A program made the translations under genes and the position numbers. A stretch of 64,000 nucleotides of DNA from Heliocidaris erythrogramma (Eukaryota > Echinodermata > Echinoidea > Camarodonta > Echinometridae): NCBI GenBank assembly GCA_025617745.1, contig CM046853.1, positions 17,777,036 through 17,841,035 of the forward strand, given 5' to 3'. The notes below the pieces were generated by a model, which was given only the letters and a program-made list of their open reading frames with translations, was not told where the DNA came from and did not search any database. The stretch's first letter is position 1. Every line of letters starts with the position of its first letter. Positions 12,191-24,745 of this stretch are shown one piece after another.

Positions 12191-15100
12191 GAGTTGAGTT
12201 GAGTTGAGTTTGATTTATTTATTCACGGAAATATTAAAAAGCCTGCATTCAGCCGAGTGACTGCTTTTCAGCAAGACTGTGATTTACAAAGTATGAAATA
12301 CAAATTTAAAAACGTCAAACATATTAACGAAATAGTATTGTACATAAGAAACAACAAAATAATTGGGAAAAACACAACTAAAAACTACAAAATAAAAGAA
12401 TAAAAGAAAAGGAGAAAGATGAATCATTTGACAAACAATTATAACATTTGACAAAAGCATCTGAATTAGTAATTGATCTGATTTCTTGAGGCAATGAGTT
12501 GAAGTAATTAGAGGCACGATACAATGGGCTCCATTTCAAAAAAATTGTATGGGGTTTTGGCAGCAGAATTAATCTTTCTCTGTTTCTTAAATGATACTGA
12601 GTATCCCTTAGCGCAACACGAAAATTTAGAGAGTCGGGTAATAATTTATGGCTTTAAAAATGATAATAGTAGATAATTTTCTCCACATTTCTTCTAGACG
12701 GTCAACACCAACGGTATTGTACAATGCTTCTCTGTTATACCGAGCACACTCCAAGTACAATACGAAGAGCTCTATTTTGCAAATCAGAGAAATTTCCATT
12801 CATCCAGATTATTGAGTAGTAATCAAAGTGTGGTTGAATAAGTGTCTTGTAAACCAAAAGGGCAGTATCATAATCTATAAACGTTCTTACTCGTTTTAAC
12901 AAATAAAAATTTCCTATAGCCTTAATTCTGACTTGATTGATTTGAGATTTCCAATTAAGATTATCATCAATTTGCACCCCAAGATACTTGCAAGTATTAA
13001 CCCACTCTAGTACAATACCATTAATATTAATTCGGACATTTGTACATTTACGTAATGCTGACTTTGTACCAATAAGAATACATTTACATTTGTTAACATT
13101 CAAGAGAAGATGATTATGGAAAAAAGCACTCATTCAATAGAGACAATTCATGATTAGTTGTTTCTAATTCCATAGGATCCCAGAAACAAAATAAAGACAT
13201 GTATCGTCTGCATATAATGAACTTTACTTTTCTTGACAACATTAGGTAAATCATTCATCATTAATATAAATAACAAAGGGCCGAGTATGCTCCCTTGCGG
13301 GACACCACTCTGAATCAATGATAGTGGAGATTTATTACCATACAGTAGTTAATTGTTTTCTCGTGAAAAAAATATTTTTAAACCAATCGATTGCCGTATC
13401 ATCAAAACCCATATAAGGTAATTTCTTCAGTAAAATTTTCCTGAGGCATAAGATCAAATGCTTTTGCAAGGTCCAAAGTAATTATCCCAACTATGAGTCC
13501 TTTATCAACTGAATTTTGTAAGTCTTGAATGACATTAATCAAAGCAGTGGATGTTAATGCTGTGGCCGAAAGCCATGTTGGCATTCAGTTAACAATTTAT
13601 TATTTACCAAATAGCTATACACCTGTTTAAAAACAAGTTTCTTTATGACTTTAGAAAGAACCGGTAATATCGAGATAGGTCGATAATTTGAAGGATCAGT
13701 TGCACTGCCCCCCCCCCCTCCCCCCCCCCCCTTTAAAATAAAGGCGTAACACGTGTTACTTTCCATTGGTGTGGAACTTTACCCTGGGTTAAAGATAAAT
13801 TTATTACATGTAACAGTAGTAGTAAAATAAAATTAACATATTCTTTAATAATGCATGCTGGGATTTGATCAAGTCCTGTATCCTTATTTGAAGAGACAGA
13901 CATAATACATTTCTTTAAGTCAACATCTGATACTGGTATTTGTGGTATGAAGTATTGTATCGAAATGAAAACAACATGAAGCTTGTTCCATAAATTGTTC
14001 CATACCATTTCCGAACTGAGAGTTTCCCCTTTTCCGCGTTGGTTCAGTAGAGAAGAATGTATTTAAACAAGTAGCAATATTTTTATATCCAGTTATCTCA
14101 CTTCCAGAATCAATGAGCTTGAGCTTGTTTTTGTTTTTGTTTTACTCGGCAAGAGATATCTAAGTGATTTCCACAACGCTGAAGAGTTACCATGATTATT
14201 GATAATAGCTTTACGGATATAGGCTCGTTTTGCCATGCTTATAACCTATGTCACTTGATTACGAAGCTTCCTATACATGCTCCAATGATTTTCGTTCTTT
14301 GTGTACTTTGCTCTCCTTTTCAATTTATCTCTTTCGCGCATTTCTTCAATATATCTGCATTCATCCATGGTGTTTCTCTATTACGAACCCGTTTCTTTCT
14401 CAGTGGTGCGTGCTTGTCAAGAATGCAGTTCAATTTAATTTCAAATGTTTGGTATGCAGTATTAACATTATTTTCAGTAAGAACATCATCCCAGTTTGTA
14501 TGACTCAAATCAATTTTAAAATCATTCATATCAATAAGCCAGTTCGGGGTTAGCGCATGGTACAAATGACCCCAAATATCCACAGATATTTTAGACGTGG
14601 AGGGTCCCTTTATGTGCACTTCAGAAAAATAACTCTGGGAGTGATAGAGGTGCCTCATGAATAGCTTTTGTTTCTCCCTTTAAAAAGAATACTTCCACCT
14701 GGATATCATGGAATGCACCATTAGTGCATAATTGAATAATGATTACATGACATTCATGAGCACATATCGAATATTAGTGTCAGTGGGTTTTAGAATTTGG
14801 TACAGATAGATGACCTTTATCTGCTCATGCTGAGATTGCATCTCCGAAGTGGCTTATTTGCTTCAAATTTCGACTAAAAATATACTTATGATTTACTGGA
14901 GGAGAGCGACACTTTCCGCATACAGATAAAACCATGTAGTAATCAATAAGACATATCGGAACAACATTACAATACATGATCCCACTATGGTTTGATGAAA
15001 ACATAACATCAATCATTGTTGCAGTCGCTGATGTAACTCGAGTAGGTTTTTCAACACTCTTTTAAATCATAATCATTTGCAATATGTAATAAGCGACACG

Positions 15101-16990
15101 TTTGATTTGAAGGCTTTTGCTAAACAGTCGGGTAACGTCGCGTCGCGTTGGTAGAAATTTTCGAACATTTTTCAGGAAGGTGTCTTCAAGGGGACAAATT
15201 GAAAAAGAGTCCATCTCAGTATGATTTTCCCGTTTTCAGGCTAAAAACGACAAACAAGGGAATAAAGAAAACAATAGAAGGATAATGCAAAGAAAAACAT
15301 GAACTATAAAGAGAGAATAGAAGGGTAGGAAGGATGGAAGAAAATATGATGAAAGGAAACAAAGAATACAACAAAAGGAAAGTTGGAAAGTAAAAATAAG
15401 TGGATACAGCAGTTGGTTGTCTATCAGCCGATCAAACGTGTTGCTCGAAAACTTTAAAAAAAAAAATAATAATTCTCAAAACGAACGCATCTACACTATA
15501 TACAAATTGTTCTCATATTTTGGGTTAATGTATGCTGACATCTTTGACTCTTGTCTTGAAGATGTCGATCGATGGTAGTCAGTAGACGTAAGTAAAGGTA
15601 ACAAAACTAGATTAAATTAATTGAAGCTACTAACAGACTAATAGTAATATAATGCTTACCTGTCACCATCTTCCCCTGACCCGGGCCCTGACCCTGAGGC
15701 TGAGCTTGAACTTGAAGCCATCGTACGATGATACACCATCCCGGTGGCCTGTACTTTCACGGATGTCTGATGATGATGATGACGATGATCGTGACACAGT
15801 GCAAAGCACTTTACGCATGAAAAGATATGCAGCGTAGACTAGACCAGAGCATGACTAGCCTACACGTACCGTACGTGTATAGGCAGGCTAGGCCTAGTCT
15901 GCAAGCACAGACCCTAATTTGACACTTTATCAGAAAATCATTGTGTCTTGACAGAAGCCTAATTCAGCTACCTTCTGGTCGGAAGGAGCAGCTATAGTAC
16001 ATGGCCTATAGTAGTCTTACAGTGCAGGCACTCTTTTACGACTGACCAGGGTTTGTGCCTGCAAACTAGGCTAGGTTAGGCTAGGCTAGGCCATGCGCAG
16101 CTCAGGCCATTCCACGAATCCGGAAAACGTAAACACAGCTAAAATTATTAAAATTATTAAACATCTCTGATTCTCTGTGTTTTCAATCCAAAGTTCAATA
16201 AAACAGTGATTAATTGAATAATTAATTAATTAATCCAACAATCGATTTATTCATGGCATAAGAAATCAAATAATTAATTCATGCTGCCATCAGGCCACTT
16301 TTTTTTCCCCCTCTCCTTTTCTTTTTCTTTTCTTTTTTTTTCTTGCTGCTAAAAAAAAGATACCATACATAAAATTCCTGAAAAATGTTCGAAAATTTCT
16401 ACCAACGCGACGCGACGTGTTTAGCAAAAAGCCGATTTGAATGTGGCGTTTTCAGGAAATCACATTTGAAATCACCAAATAAGCTATATTCATACAATTT
16501 TGCTTCAACACGCTCAATAACGTCTTCAATATCGAAGGCATGAATTGGGGAATTCGGAGGTCTATACCAATAAATGGCAATGAAGGGTTTCTGATTTGAA
16601 ATGTCAATTTTCAAGGCATATAACTTACAGATTATTATTCACTGTCATGTCGAATTACATTATGGATATTTTCTTGAACATAAATTGCAATACCTCCACC
16701 ATTTCTACTTCGATCAAGTCGAACAACATTATAACCGTCTATACTTATTTCATTATCAGATAAAGTAGAATCCAATCTCGTTTCAGTCAATGCAAATATC
16801 TGAATTTTGTTTTCATTTAAGATGCATCGTATTTCTTCAAAGTTTTTACAAAGAGATGAAACGTTCAGATGACCAATACTAACTCTAGGCCTACCCAACG
16901 ATTTGACATGTTGAAAAATTGCATTCGTATCATTATACTCAACTTGATTCGGAGGATCATCATCTACAATATCTATAGGATCCTCAAAAT
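12191..16990 (-). mobile_element. Degenerate CR1/L2-like non-LTR retrotransposon, interrupted by a DNA transposon
   Basis: Reading the minus strand from about 16990, an APE-type endonuclease N-terminus is visible (HLNVSSLCKN; a TETRLDS segment holding the expected catalytic Glu; GGGIAIYVQE), then YRPPNSP and GDFKCDF up to 16442. The reading is broken by an insertion at 15112-16433 and resumes with KPTRVTSATATMID. Reverse transcriptase follows at about 14000-12735: NYRPISILPVLSK, ITLDLAKAFD, GVPQGSILGPLLF and a YADDT box (about 13205-13220), then KYLGVQIDDNLNWKSQI and PHFDYYSIIW. Stops and frameshifts make it non-functional. The 3' end carries a (GAGTT)n tail at 12191-12210 (plus-strand reading), and the 5' end is truncated. 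Clade is inferred from motifs. Confidence 0.88.
15112..16433. mobile_element. Non-autonomous DNA transposon with 8-bp target duplication, inside the LINE
   Basis: The terminal inverted repeats begin GGCTTTTGCTAAACA (left) and end TGTTTAGCAAAAAGCC (right). Further in, an exact ~40-bp inverted match contains CGTCGCGTCGCGTTGG. The 8-bp duplication GATTTGAA flanks it at 15104-15111 and 16434-16441. Taking out the insert plus one duplication brings the LINE endonuclease frame back across the junction, which confirms the boundaries. The 1322-bp interior has no transposase, only low-complexity (GGCTA)n and T-rich tracts. A GG start with 8-bp duplication fits Merlin-like elements. hAT or P are alternatives, but their termini usually begin CA. 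Confidence 0.88.
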
Positions 16991-17538
16991 TTACGTAGGA
17001 AACACAAACACAGAGAGAAAAAAGAGTCAAAGGAAATAACGAGAAAGATAGAAGGGGAATGAGGAAGAGAGAGAGAGAAAGTCAAATACTCGTGAGCGAG
17101 ACAAACAGAGAAAGGGGAAAGAAGAAACGAAAGGAAAAAAGAGGCAGTGGTGATCATAAATAATACGTCCATGGTGATTTGGTGAGAGAGGGAGCTAACA
17201 GAATTACTAAATTTCCCCGTTCAATATATGATGCAGATTCGTGCAGATTGCCTGTTGCCACAGTGCACACACACACTCGAGTAGTTTGTTTACTGCTCAG
17301 AATCATGTGACACTCGTCAGCTGATAACCTTAAGCTCTTACTTGATACGAATATATACATGCAGACCCATGACAAAGCTCTTACAAGATAATAAGGTCCT
17401 TCAACCGTGAAACTGAAATCTATTCTGACCAGAGTACACAATATCATTACCAGTGGGTCGGGTTTGCACAGTACATATCAAACCATATATCCAGTCGCCG
17501 TGATTATAAAATACATCCTGCATTGAAGTATATTGAAA
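16991..17538 (+). promoter_or_regulatory. Upstream region of cathepsin Z
   Basis: About 0.5 kb separates the truncated LINE 5' end from the cathepsin ATG. It holds purine-rich sequence (17020-17150), a short (AC)n at 17265-17276 and TATAAAA at 17505-17511. The TATA-like motif is only 28 bp from the ATG, which would leave almost no 5' UTR, so its role is doubtful. Confidence 0.3.
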
Positions 17539-18224
17539 ATGGAGGTTTACAGAGCTATACCTGTTCTGTCAGTATTATTTGCCTGCTTCATCGCAGTAAC
17601 CAGCGGCGCAGGCTGCTATATACCTGGTTCATTCAAAGGAAAACGTTCTGTCAGGTACGTACGATTGATATACATGTATACCTAAATTGTCTTCTCTCAC
17701 TACACTCACACTTGTACGAGGTTAATATATGCTCTTACTATTGTTATGCTCACTGCGATATGTACTAGCTTCTCTAATGTAGTAAACTAGTACTCGAAAC
17801 ATATACATGTACATGTACATATACATACATGAGTGATTCAAAGGAATTATGAGAAAGTATTCGTATTGTACGAATGAGATGAGATGTTTAAATAGAGAAA
17901 TACGTCTTACTCTGTATAGAAAAAACAGCAATATATTAGCTTTCACCATGATAATTAGCCTTATACTTATAGTAGTACATTCACATCTGTGCTGTATGAT
18001 TTGTGACATGTGTGTATAGTATACGTGTGTGGTATTGTTTTGACTTCAGTTGGTGTGTAGCTCCATGGTTTTATATGAGCGTTTAGTAGACTGTACATGT
18101 ATTCAAGTTGCACATCCGTCAACTCCCTCTATTTCTCTCTCTCTCTCCTCTATTTCTCTCTCTCTCTCCTCTATTTCTCTCTCTCTCTCCTCTATTTCTC
18201 TCTCTCTCTTTCTCTCTCTCTCTT

Positions 18225-18278
<54 letters not shown>

Positions 18279-21221
18279 TCTCCCCCTTTCTCTCTCTCTC
18301 TTTTCTGAGCTGTCATCATCTCTTCCACCCCTCATCTCTTCCACCCATCTTCCTTCCTCTGTGATATATTTTGTATCTCTTTTTTTATTCCCCACTCTTC
18401 CCAAGTTCCTACCTGCTATTGTTGTTTGTTTTGTTTTTCTTTCTCTTTCTCTTTCGATTCGGTTCAGATCATCTCTTGACTTTTATTATTTCTCCACTGA
18501 AATATATTTGACCCTATTGATATCTTAATCTCATGTTAATCATTATCAGCATCATTATTTTCCATATTTCCCACATTTTCATCTTAATCTTCTTCTTGAT
18601 CATTATCTTCTCATTCTTTGTCCTTTTACAGTTCTTATCCTCGACCTCACATGAAAGACGGTGTAGAGGTACCGTCCTCCTGGGACTGGCGAAATGTTGG
18701 AGGTAGAAGCTTTGTGAGTACCACAAGGAACCAGCATATCCCCACCTATTGTGGATCATGTTGGGCAATGGGGAGCACCAGTGCATTAGCTGGTATGTAT
18801 GGCCTAGCTATAAGAACAATGAAAAGAAAAGGAATAAAAAGTTAGACTGCAATCATGTTTTCAACCTTTTAAAAATATTGTTTGCATTCAGCATTCATGT
18901 TCAGTTCATTCATTCATATCATTTCTAAAATGTATAAACAGTAATATGTGGCAAATATATTATTTATGCCTCCGCCCACCGAAGGTGGGTGCCGGAGGCA
19001 TTATGTTTTCGGGTTGTCGGTCCGTGTGTCCGTCCGTCCGTCCCACTTCTCGTTACCGCGATATCTGAAGAATCATTTGAGGTAGGAACCTCAAACTTGG
19101 TACTAGTCTGTATCCCCATACGAAGATGAACTGATTAGATTTTGGGGTAAGTAGGTCAAAGGTCAGAGGTCACAGAGGTCAATTTACATGAAATTACATG
19201 AAATTCTTGGTTTTTAGCACCGTTACCGCGATATCTCAAGAACTGTTTGAGATAAGAACTTCAGACTTGGTACTAGTATGTTTCCCTATACGAAGATGAA
19301 CTGATTAGATTTTGGGGTAAGGAGGTCAAAGGTCAGAGGTCACAGAGGTCAATTTACATGAAATTACATGAAATTCTTGGTTTTTAGCACCGTTACCGCG
19401 ATATCTCCAGAACTGTTTGAGGTGAGAACTTCAAACTTGGTACCAGTATGTATCCTCATAGAAAGATGAACTGATTAGATTTTGGGGTAAGTATGTCAAA
19501 GGTCACAGGTCACAGGTCAATTTACATGAAATTCTTGGTTTTTAGCACCGTTACCGCGATTTCTGAAGAACTATTTGAGGTAAGAACTTCAAACTTGGTA
19601 CCAGTATGTATCCCCATAGAAAGAGGAACTGATTAGATTTTGGGGTAGGTAGGTCAAATTTCAGAGGTCACAGAGGTCAATTTACATGAAATTACATGGA
19701 ATTACTGGTTTTTAGCACCGTTACCGCGATATCTCAAGAACTATCTGAGGTGAGAACTTCAAACTTGGTACCAGTATGCATCCCCATAGAATGATGAACT
19801 GATTAGATTTTGGGGTAAGTAGGTCAAAGGTCAGAGGTCAATTTACATGAAATTACATGAAATTACTGGTTTTTAGCCTCGTTATCAAATATTTCTAGTT
19901 TTATATGAAAATGAAATGAAATAAATTTTTCTGTCTCCTGTGCATTTTAAGTGAAAAGATTTGTCATTTTGTTGGACCAATCCTTTTTTATAGAGTGTAC
20001 ATGTATGCCATACATTTCCAATCTGGTGATGGCGGAGGCATAAATTCCGACCGCGCGCGGTCGAATATTCATCTAGTTTCATATTTACATTCATAATTTT
20101 TTTATAGATATTATGAGCATCATTTAGCCCATATAAGAACATGAAAAAGGAGAATATAAAATGAAGCCTGAGTTTGCCTTGTAGAACAAGTCCCCTTTGT
20201 GTAACTGTGGTTTGGAGGCCTGTAATCACAAATCTTATTCTATACGCATACAAATACAATATAAATTTGGAGGGTAAATGTACAAGAAAAACACTTACAT
20301 ACTTAGTAAGTTAGTTAGAAGCATATAAATGACATAATAAAAACTATGGATGGATGGATATATGAAAAATAAACATTAATATATCTTATGAGAGTAACAG
20401 TCGCAGAGTTGCTAGTATATTTTGAAGTAAATTATTGTTTTAATAGTGTGAATGACAAGGGCAGCATTCAAAGACTGGAAATCTGAAACTATTAAGAAGG
20501 CCCTTTTTAGGATCTAACTTGGTGAAATGGATCTCGTTAATGACTCGCATCAAACTCATATAGGTACAAGATTATTCCAGGTGTTGCCATATTATATGAA
20601 TTCTGACTGCAATGCTAGCTTAGATCTTGCCCAATAATGTTTTCTGCATTTGCACGATTCCTTTGAGCATTCGCTTTGAAATCATTAGGATATTAATTTC
20701 CATTTCATTTCTCAGGGCGAACAATTATACTTTTAGTTACCTGTATTATAATATGTCTACTTTGATAAAGAAAACAAAATTCTCAGGAACAAAAATACAA
20801 AGTTTGAACTGATATCTCATCTTCGCATATTACCGTCAGTGTCTCCCCCCAATAAAAATTGAGCCATGATTAAGAAACTTATTGCACCCCGCAAATAAAG
20901 TACTAAGTGACAGAAATTTGTGATACTATTTGGCTTTTCTCTCGATCTGTATGATCACGTAGATCGTCTGAATATCTTACGTAACGGGAGCTGGCCTTCA
21001 GCCTACCTGTCCGTCCAAAACGTAATCGACTGCGGCAATGCGGGGTCGTGTAACGGAGGCGATGATATCGGGGTTTACCAATACGCACACAAGAACGGTA
21101 TCCCCGATGAGACATGTAATAACTACCAGGCTAAGAACCAGAGTAAGTCAGAGATTATTAAATAGCTAATCGTGTAGGTCATTAGTGAGAAAAAAAATAG
21201 TTGGCTGAGGGGATGAGAAGT

Positions 21222-21258
<37 letters not shown>

Positions 21259-24200
21259 CAGACAGACAGACAGACAGACAGGGAAGTGGAGAGAGAGAGA
21301 GGGATGTTGATGGTGGTGGTGGTGGTGATGATGATTATGATAATGATGATGTTGTTGATGTTGCCTATAACTATTATTCGGCAGGCGAAACGAATATAGA
21401 GACCAATCTTCTTATAAAAAATATTTGTTTTATGATGTCGATGTATATATTAAAAACTTGTCCCTTCTTGTTTTGTAAAACGTATTTTATTTTTTATCCT
21501 TTCTCTTATTCTGTCCCACACTATTTTTACTCCCATACGTCATCCCCATTCTCTTTCTATTCCTATGTCTTACCGTACTCTTCTTCTCTGCATTTCATTC
21601 TTTTGTATCCCTACCCCGTTTGTTTCCTTTCTCTCTTCCTCCTCCTCCTCCTCCTCTGTCACTCTCCTGCCTTTCACTTCCCCTAATGCTTCTCTCTCTC
21701 TCTCTCTCTCTCTTCTATCTATCTATCTATTTCTCTCTGTGTCCCCAAATAACTCACAGAATGTGACAAGTTGAATCAATGCGGTACATGTACCCCAGAT
21801 GGTCAGTGCACCAGCATCGCCAACTACACAGTCTACAAGGTAGCGGACTATGGTTCTGTTCACGGTAGGGAAGCCATGATGAAAGAGATTTATGCCAAAG
21901 GACCCATCAGGTTAGTTTTAATTTCTGCTATACTTCGACATGATACAATTTAAATATTATGAAAATATGTGTGAAAGAACTTAAAGCCTATCCAATCTAT
22001 GTATGTGAAACAACAAAATCCATTACTGGACAACTGCAGTAACTCGAATGGTTTTATTAAGGGTGCTAATTTCCGAAGTTGCATCCTGGATGGGTCGTAT
22101 GCATTGGAGTATTCGGACTCTACGTAGATGGAAGTAAGGATACCAGAGCCATCTATACACAGAGTTTGGCGAACTCGGCTCCAATGGGTAAACAAAATGG
22201 CGTATGCTGCTTTGTTGGGCAAGCAGTATATAACAAAAGATATTTGCCACGTTGTTTCCAACTGAAATTGAGTTGGCCGAACTCTGTGGATTGAGACACT
22301 CATGTACTGATGGCCCTGAAGGATACCATAATAATGAATGATATCAGATAATGAGCTCAAGAATATTTTTTTAATTTGTTAAGGGATGGAAGGAAGTAGT
22401 CTACTATTCAACAATAGGATCATTAAATTTTCAATGATACATGGAAAGTGGATCATCGCATGCATTCCGCCATGGTTTTATTTTCACATGAATCCCTAAA
22501 AATAAACATGACAAACAACAAGGAAATGAAGTCAGGTGTTGTTACTAATCCGAAGTGTTTCTAGAGAAATATATAATCATTATACAGAAACTGTCATCAA
22601 GAGCATGATAAATATTAAAGTTCAATAACTCATCTCGTATAAAAACATGCAAATGTCAACATTAGATATAGAAAACAGGAAATGTATTACGTATATATAG
22701 TTTCGGTTGGCAGATAATGTTTGTCATGCCTTTTACAGTACAGCTGTGTCAGTTCCATAGCTACTTGTACCTAAACTGTTTCCGATATTGTAAACACTGG
22801 TTTAATTCCCTTATGTACTTATGCACACATTAGATATTACCACAACTGCTGTGACATTATGCTTTATATGCATTTGATAATGAGCATTTTGGAAATTTTG
22901 GAGCATTTTTCCTTTATATTTTTTTATGTGAAAATACTGACCCCTTGGATTTATGAAATCAAGGTGTTGTTACTGGTTATAGTATTGTAGCCATGCATGC
23001 ACAAGTTATCCGATCTTTTTAGAGATTTTTTCTTCAATCACAAGTGATATCAAGAAAAAAAATGAAAGCTAGAAATAAAATTGAATGATTGGCATAAATA
23101 GTGTTCTGAGCTTGAATAGTTTTACGCTGAAATATCAAACAAAAGAGATACATTAGGTTCACCAGAAACCACAGATTACACCGCATGTTTGTGAAATACG
23201 TTGAGTGTAATAATGTTACTGTTATTTTGTGGTTTGTAGACCATCATCCTATTCTTGTTGAAAAAGAAGTTATGCATCTGCCATCTGTCATTTGAATACA
23301 CTCATCTTTGACCTTCTCGAGATTCAACATTTCCGGAAACCAGGCAATAACCGGTGTCTGTAGCTGTTAATTTGAAAACAAACAATAAGACAAACAAACA
23401 AACAAAACACGAACTCTTTTTTTTTAACCCCCTCTCTATTTCAGTTGTGGGATTGACGCAACAAGCAAGCTTGAGGCTTATACTGGAGGTATTTTTGAAG
23501 AGTTCAAGGTCGTAGCATTGGTAAGTATTTCCATTTTTCTTAATCCGTTTTATGTCGTGATAATGCTTGAATCTGGATACTAAATGATCACAAACTTGTC
23601 GAATGTTTGCTCATATTCACACTGTTGGTCTTATTCCCCCTATTTTACGGTTAGCACTTCAATTTTGTTATTGTTATTTTCATCAACATTTTTTTTTTAC
23701 CTGTGTTTTAATTTCTCTTTTACAATTTCCAGTCGAACCACATTATCTCAGTAGCTGGTTGGGGTGTTGATAATTCTACAGGAACTGAATATTGGATAGT
23801 GAGAAACTCATGGGGTGTTCCCTGGGTAAGCCGTAGTCTATTTTTATATCCCCATGCCCTTTTCATGCCCTTGAATTTTGTTATTCTTCCTAAAAAAAAA
23901 TTTGGTAATGCTTATTGTCTTTTGTTTTTTCTCTTCTGTATTTACATTGTCATCCATTCATCTCATGACAATTTTGCCCTTCTTTCTTGGTCTTTCTTCC
24001 CTGTTATTTTTCTTCTCATGACCTTCCTCCCCATCTCCTCTTATATTTGATAATTAATTTGCTGGGGTTTTATGTTGATGATATAACATATAAGGAATGT
24101 TATAATAAAGGAAATCTGTAAAAATGTACAAACCTCAGTACATTACTACCGATAATTAATCAAGTCACTTAGTTGGTCGTTAATCTTGGTCGTTATCCGA

Positions 24201-24745
24201 GAACTTTGTTACAACATAATTATTTGTATACACGTAATGTTTAGCAAAAAAAAAAATCAGCGACGCCCAGTTGAAATGATATGTTAATGGCTGTCTTTTA
24301 GCACATTGCAACGTTTCCGATGGATCATGGACTCTGCAATTTTCAAATATCACCCCCCCCCCCCCGCTTTCTTAATGACCAGGGGAGCGTTTCATCAAGC
24401 GTTTTGTCAGTCATTTTTACCACAACTGTTATAAGCTACTGAAATCCTTGCATCTGATTGGCTGAGAGCAAAGTTGTCAGTAAAAATCACTGACAAAATG
24501 CTTGATGAAACGCTCCCCTGGTCCACCTTTGTTACAAAGTGTTTAGTTTATTTCAAGTGGTTTTGCTAGATTTATGTACTTTAAGATTTTTCTTTTTTCT
24601 GTCATTATTTCCTCACTTGCCATCAACACAGGGTGAGCAAGGTTGGTTCCGTATCGTAACAAGCCAATACAAGGGCGGTGAAGGGAACTGGTATAACCTG
24701 GGCATCGAAACCGAGTGTCGCTACGGAGATCCAATCTTACCGTGA
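17539..24745 (+). CDS. CTSZ: Cathepsin Z/X (papain-family lysosomal cysteine carboxypeptidase), complete
   Basis: Seven exons: 17539-17654, 18632-18792, 20963-21142, 21760-21910, 23445-23520, 23733-23825 and 24632-24745 (TGA 24743-24745), 891 nt, 296 residues, close to the usual ~300. Residues 1-23 form a hydrophobic signal peptide. The short propeptide keeps a Cys (C26, in GAGCYIPG) at the place where family members tie up the active-site Cys. Mature motifs are [26 protein letters not shown] (catalytic C82; the HIP insertion is the cathepsin X mini-loop), [45 protein letters not shown] (H231) and WIVRNSWG (N253). Cathepsin Z removes single C-terminal residues from proteins in lysosomes or after secretion. 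No RGD is seen in the propeptide, unlike the human enzyme. Introns 1, 2 and 6 contain repeats listed separately. No frame damage is seen. Confidence 0.96.
18125..18300. repeat. Pyrimidine minisatellite and (CA)n in cathepsin Z intron 1
   Basis: About four 18-bp units of CTCTATTTCTCTCTCTCT, then (CTTTCTCTCT)n, then (CA)n at 18258-18278 and more CT. Long ORFs here are low-complexity artefacts. Confidence 0.92.
18963..20044. mobile_element. DNA transposon with internal ~170-bp tandem repeats, in cathepsin Z intron 2
   Basis: Inverted ends TTTATGCCTCCGCC (18963-18976) and GGCGGAGGCATAAA (20031-20044) bound a non-coding element. Near the left end is a short hairpin (GCCTCCG...CGGAGGC) followed by a (GTCC)n-like run. 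Five tandem units start at CGTTACCGCG: 19051, 19221, 19391, 19549 and 19719, with periods of 170 bp (158 once). Most units carry clustered AGGTCA motifs. A 16-bp palindrome, CGACCGCGCGCGGTCG, lies just outside at 20048-20063. No target duplication could be defined. I recall similar GCCTCCG-ended repeats in other marine invertebrates, but cannot name a family. Confidence 0.8.
20064..20962. other. Remainder of cathepsin Z intron 2
   Basis: AT-rich non-coding DNA with no open frame or repeat end recognised, up to the acceptor at 20961-20962. Confidence 0.5.
21143..21759. repeat. Microsatellite-rich cathepsin Z intron 3
   Basis: Contains (GA)n at 21226-21250, (GACA)n at 21251-21280, (GGT)n/(GAT)n at 21308-21345, (CCT)n near 21637 and (CT)n plus (CTAT)n at 21690-21735. 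No coding content. Confidence 0.85.
21911..23444. other. Cathepsin Z intron 4
   Basis: About 1.5 kb of AT-rich intron. No repeat termini or coding exon recognised. Confidence 0.5.
24379..24521. mobile_element. MITE (GGGGAGCGTTTCAT family) in cathepsin Z intron 6
   Basis: The ends CCAGGGGAGCGTTTCATCAA and its inverse at 24502-24521 frame a 143-bp element with core TGTTATAAGCTACTGAAATC followed by TGATTGGCTGAGAGC. The same ends and core recur at 47202-47344. Confidence 0.82.

Noticed and set aside
17505..17511. TATA box of cathepsin Z
   Set aside because: It is only 28 bp before the ATG, leaving no realistic 5' UTR. Kept only as a remark.
18050..18528. Overlapping Ser/Leu/Phe-rich ORFs
   Set aside because: CT and CA microsatellite in cathepsin Z intron 1.
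19051..19878. Tandem array as a CRISPR or satellite
   Set aside because: Units are ~170 bp without spacers, in a eukaryotic intron, and enclosed by transposon inverted ends.
21201..21686. 161-codon ORF in cathepsin Z intron 3
   Set aside because: Composed of GA, GACA, GGT and CT repeats between two well-supported exons.
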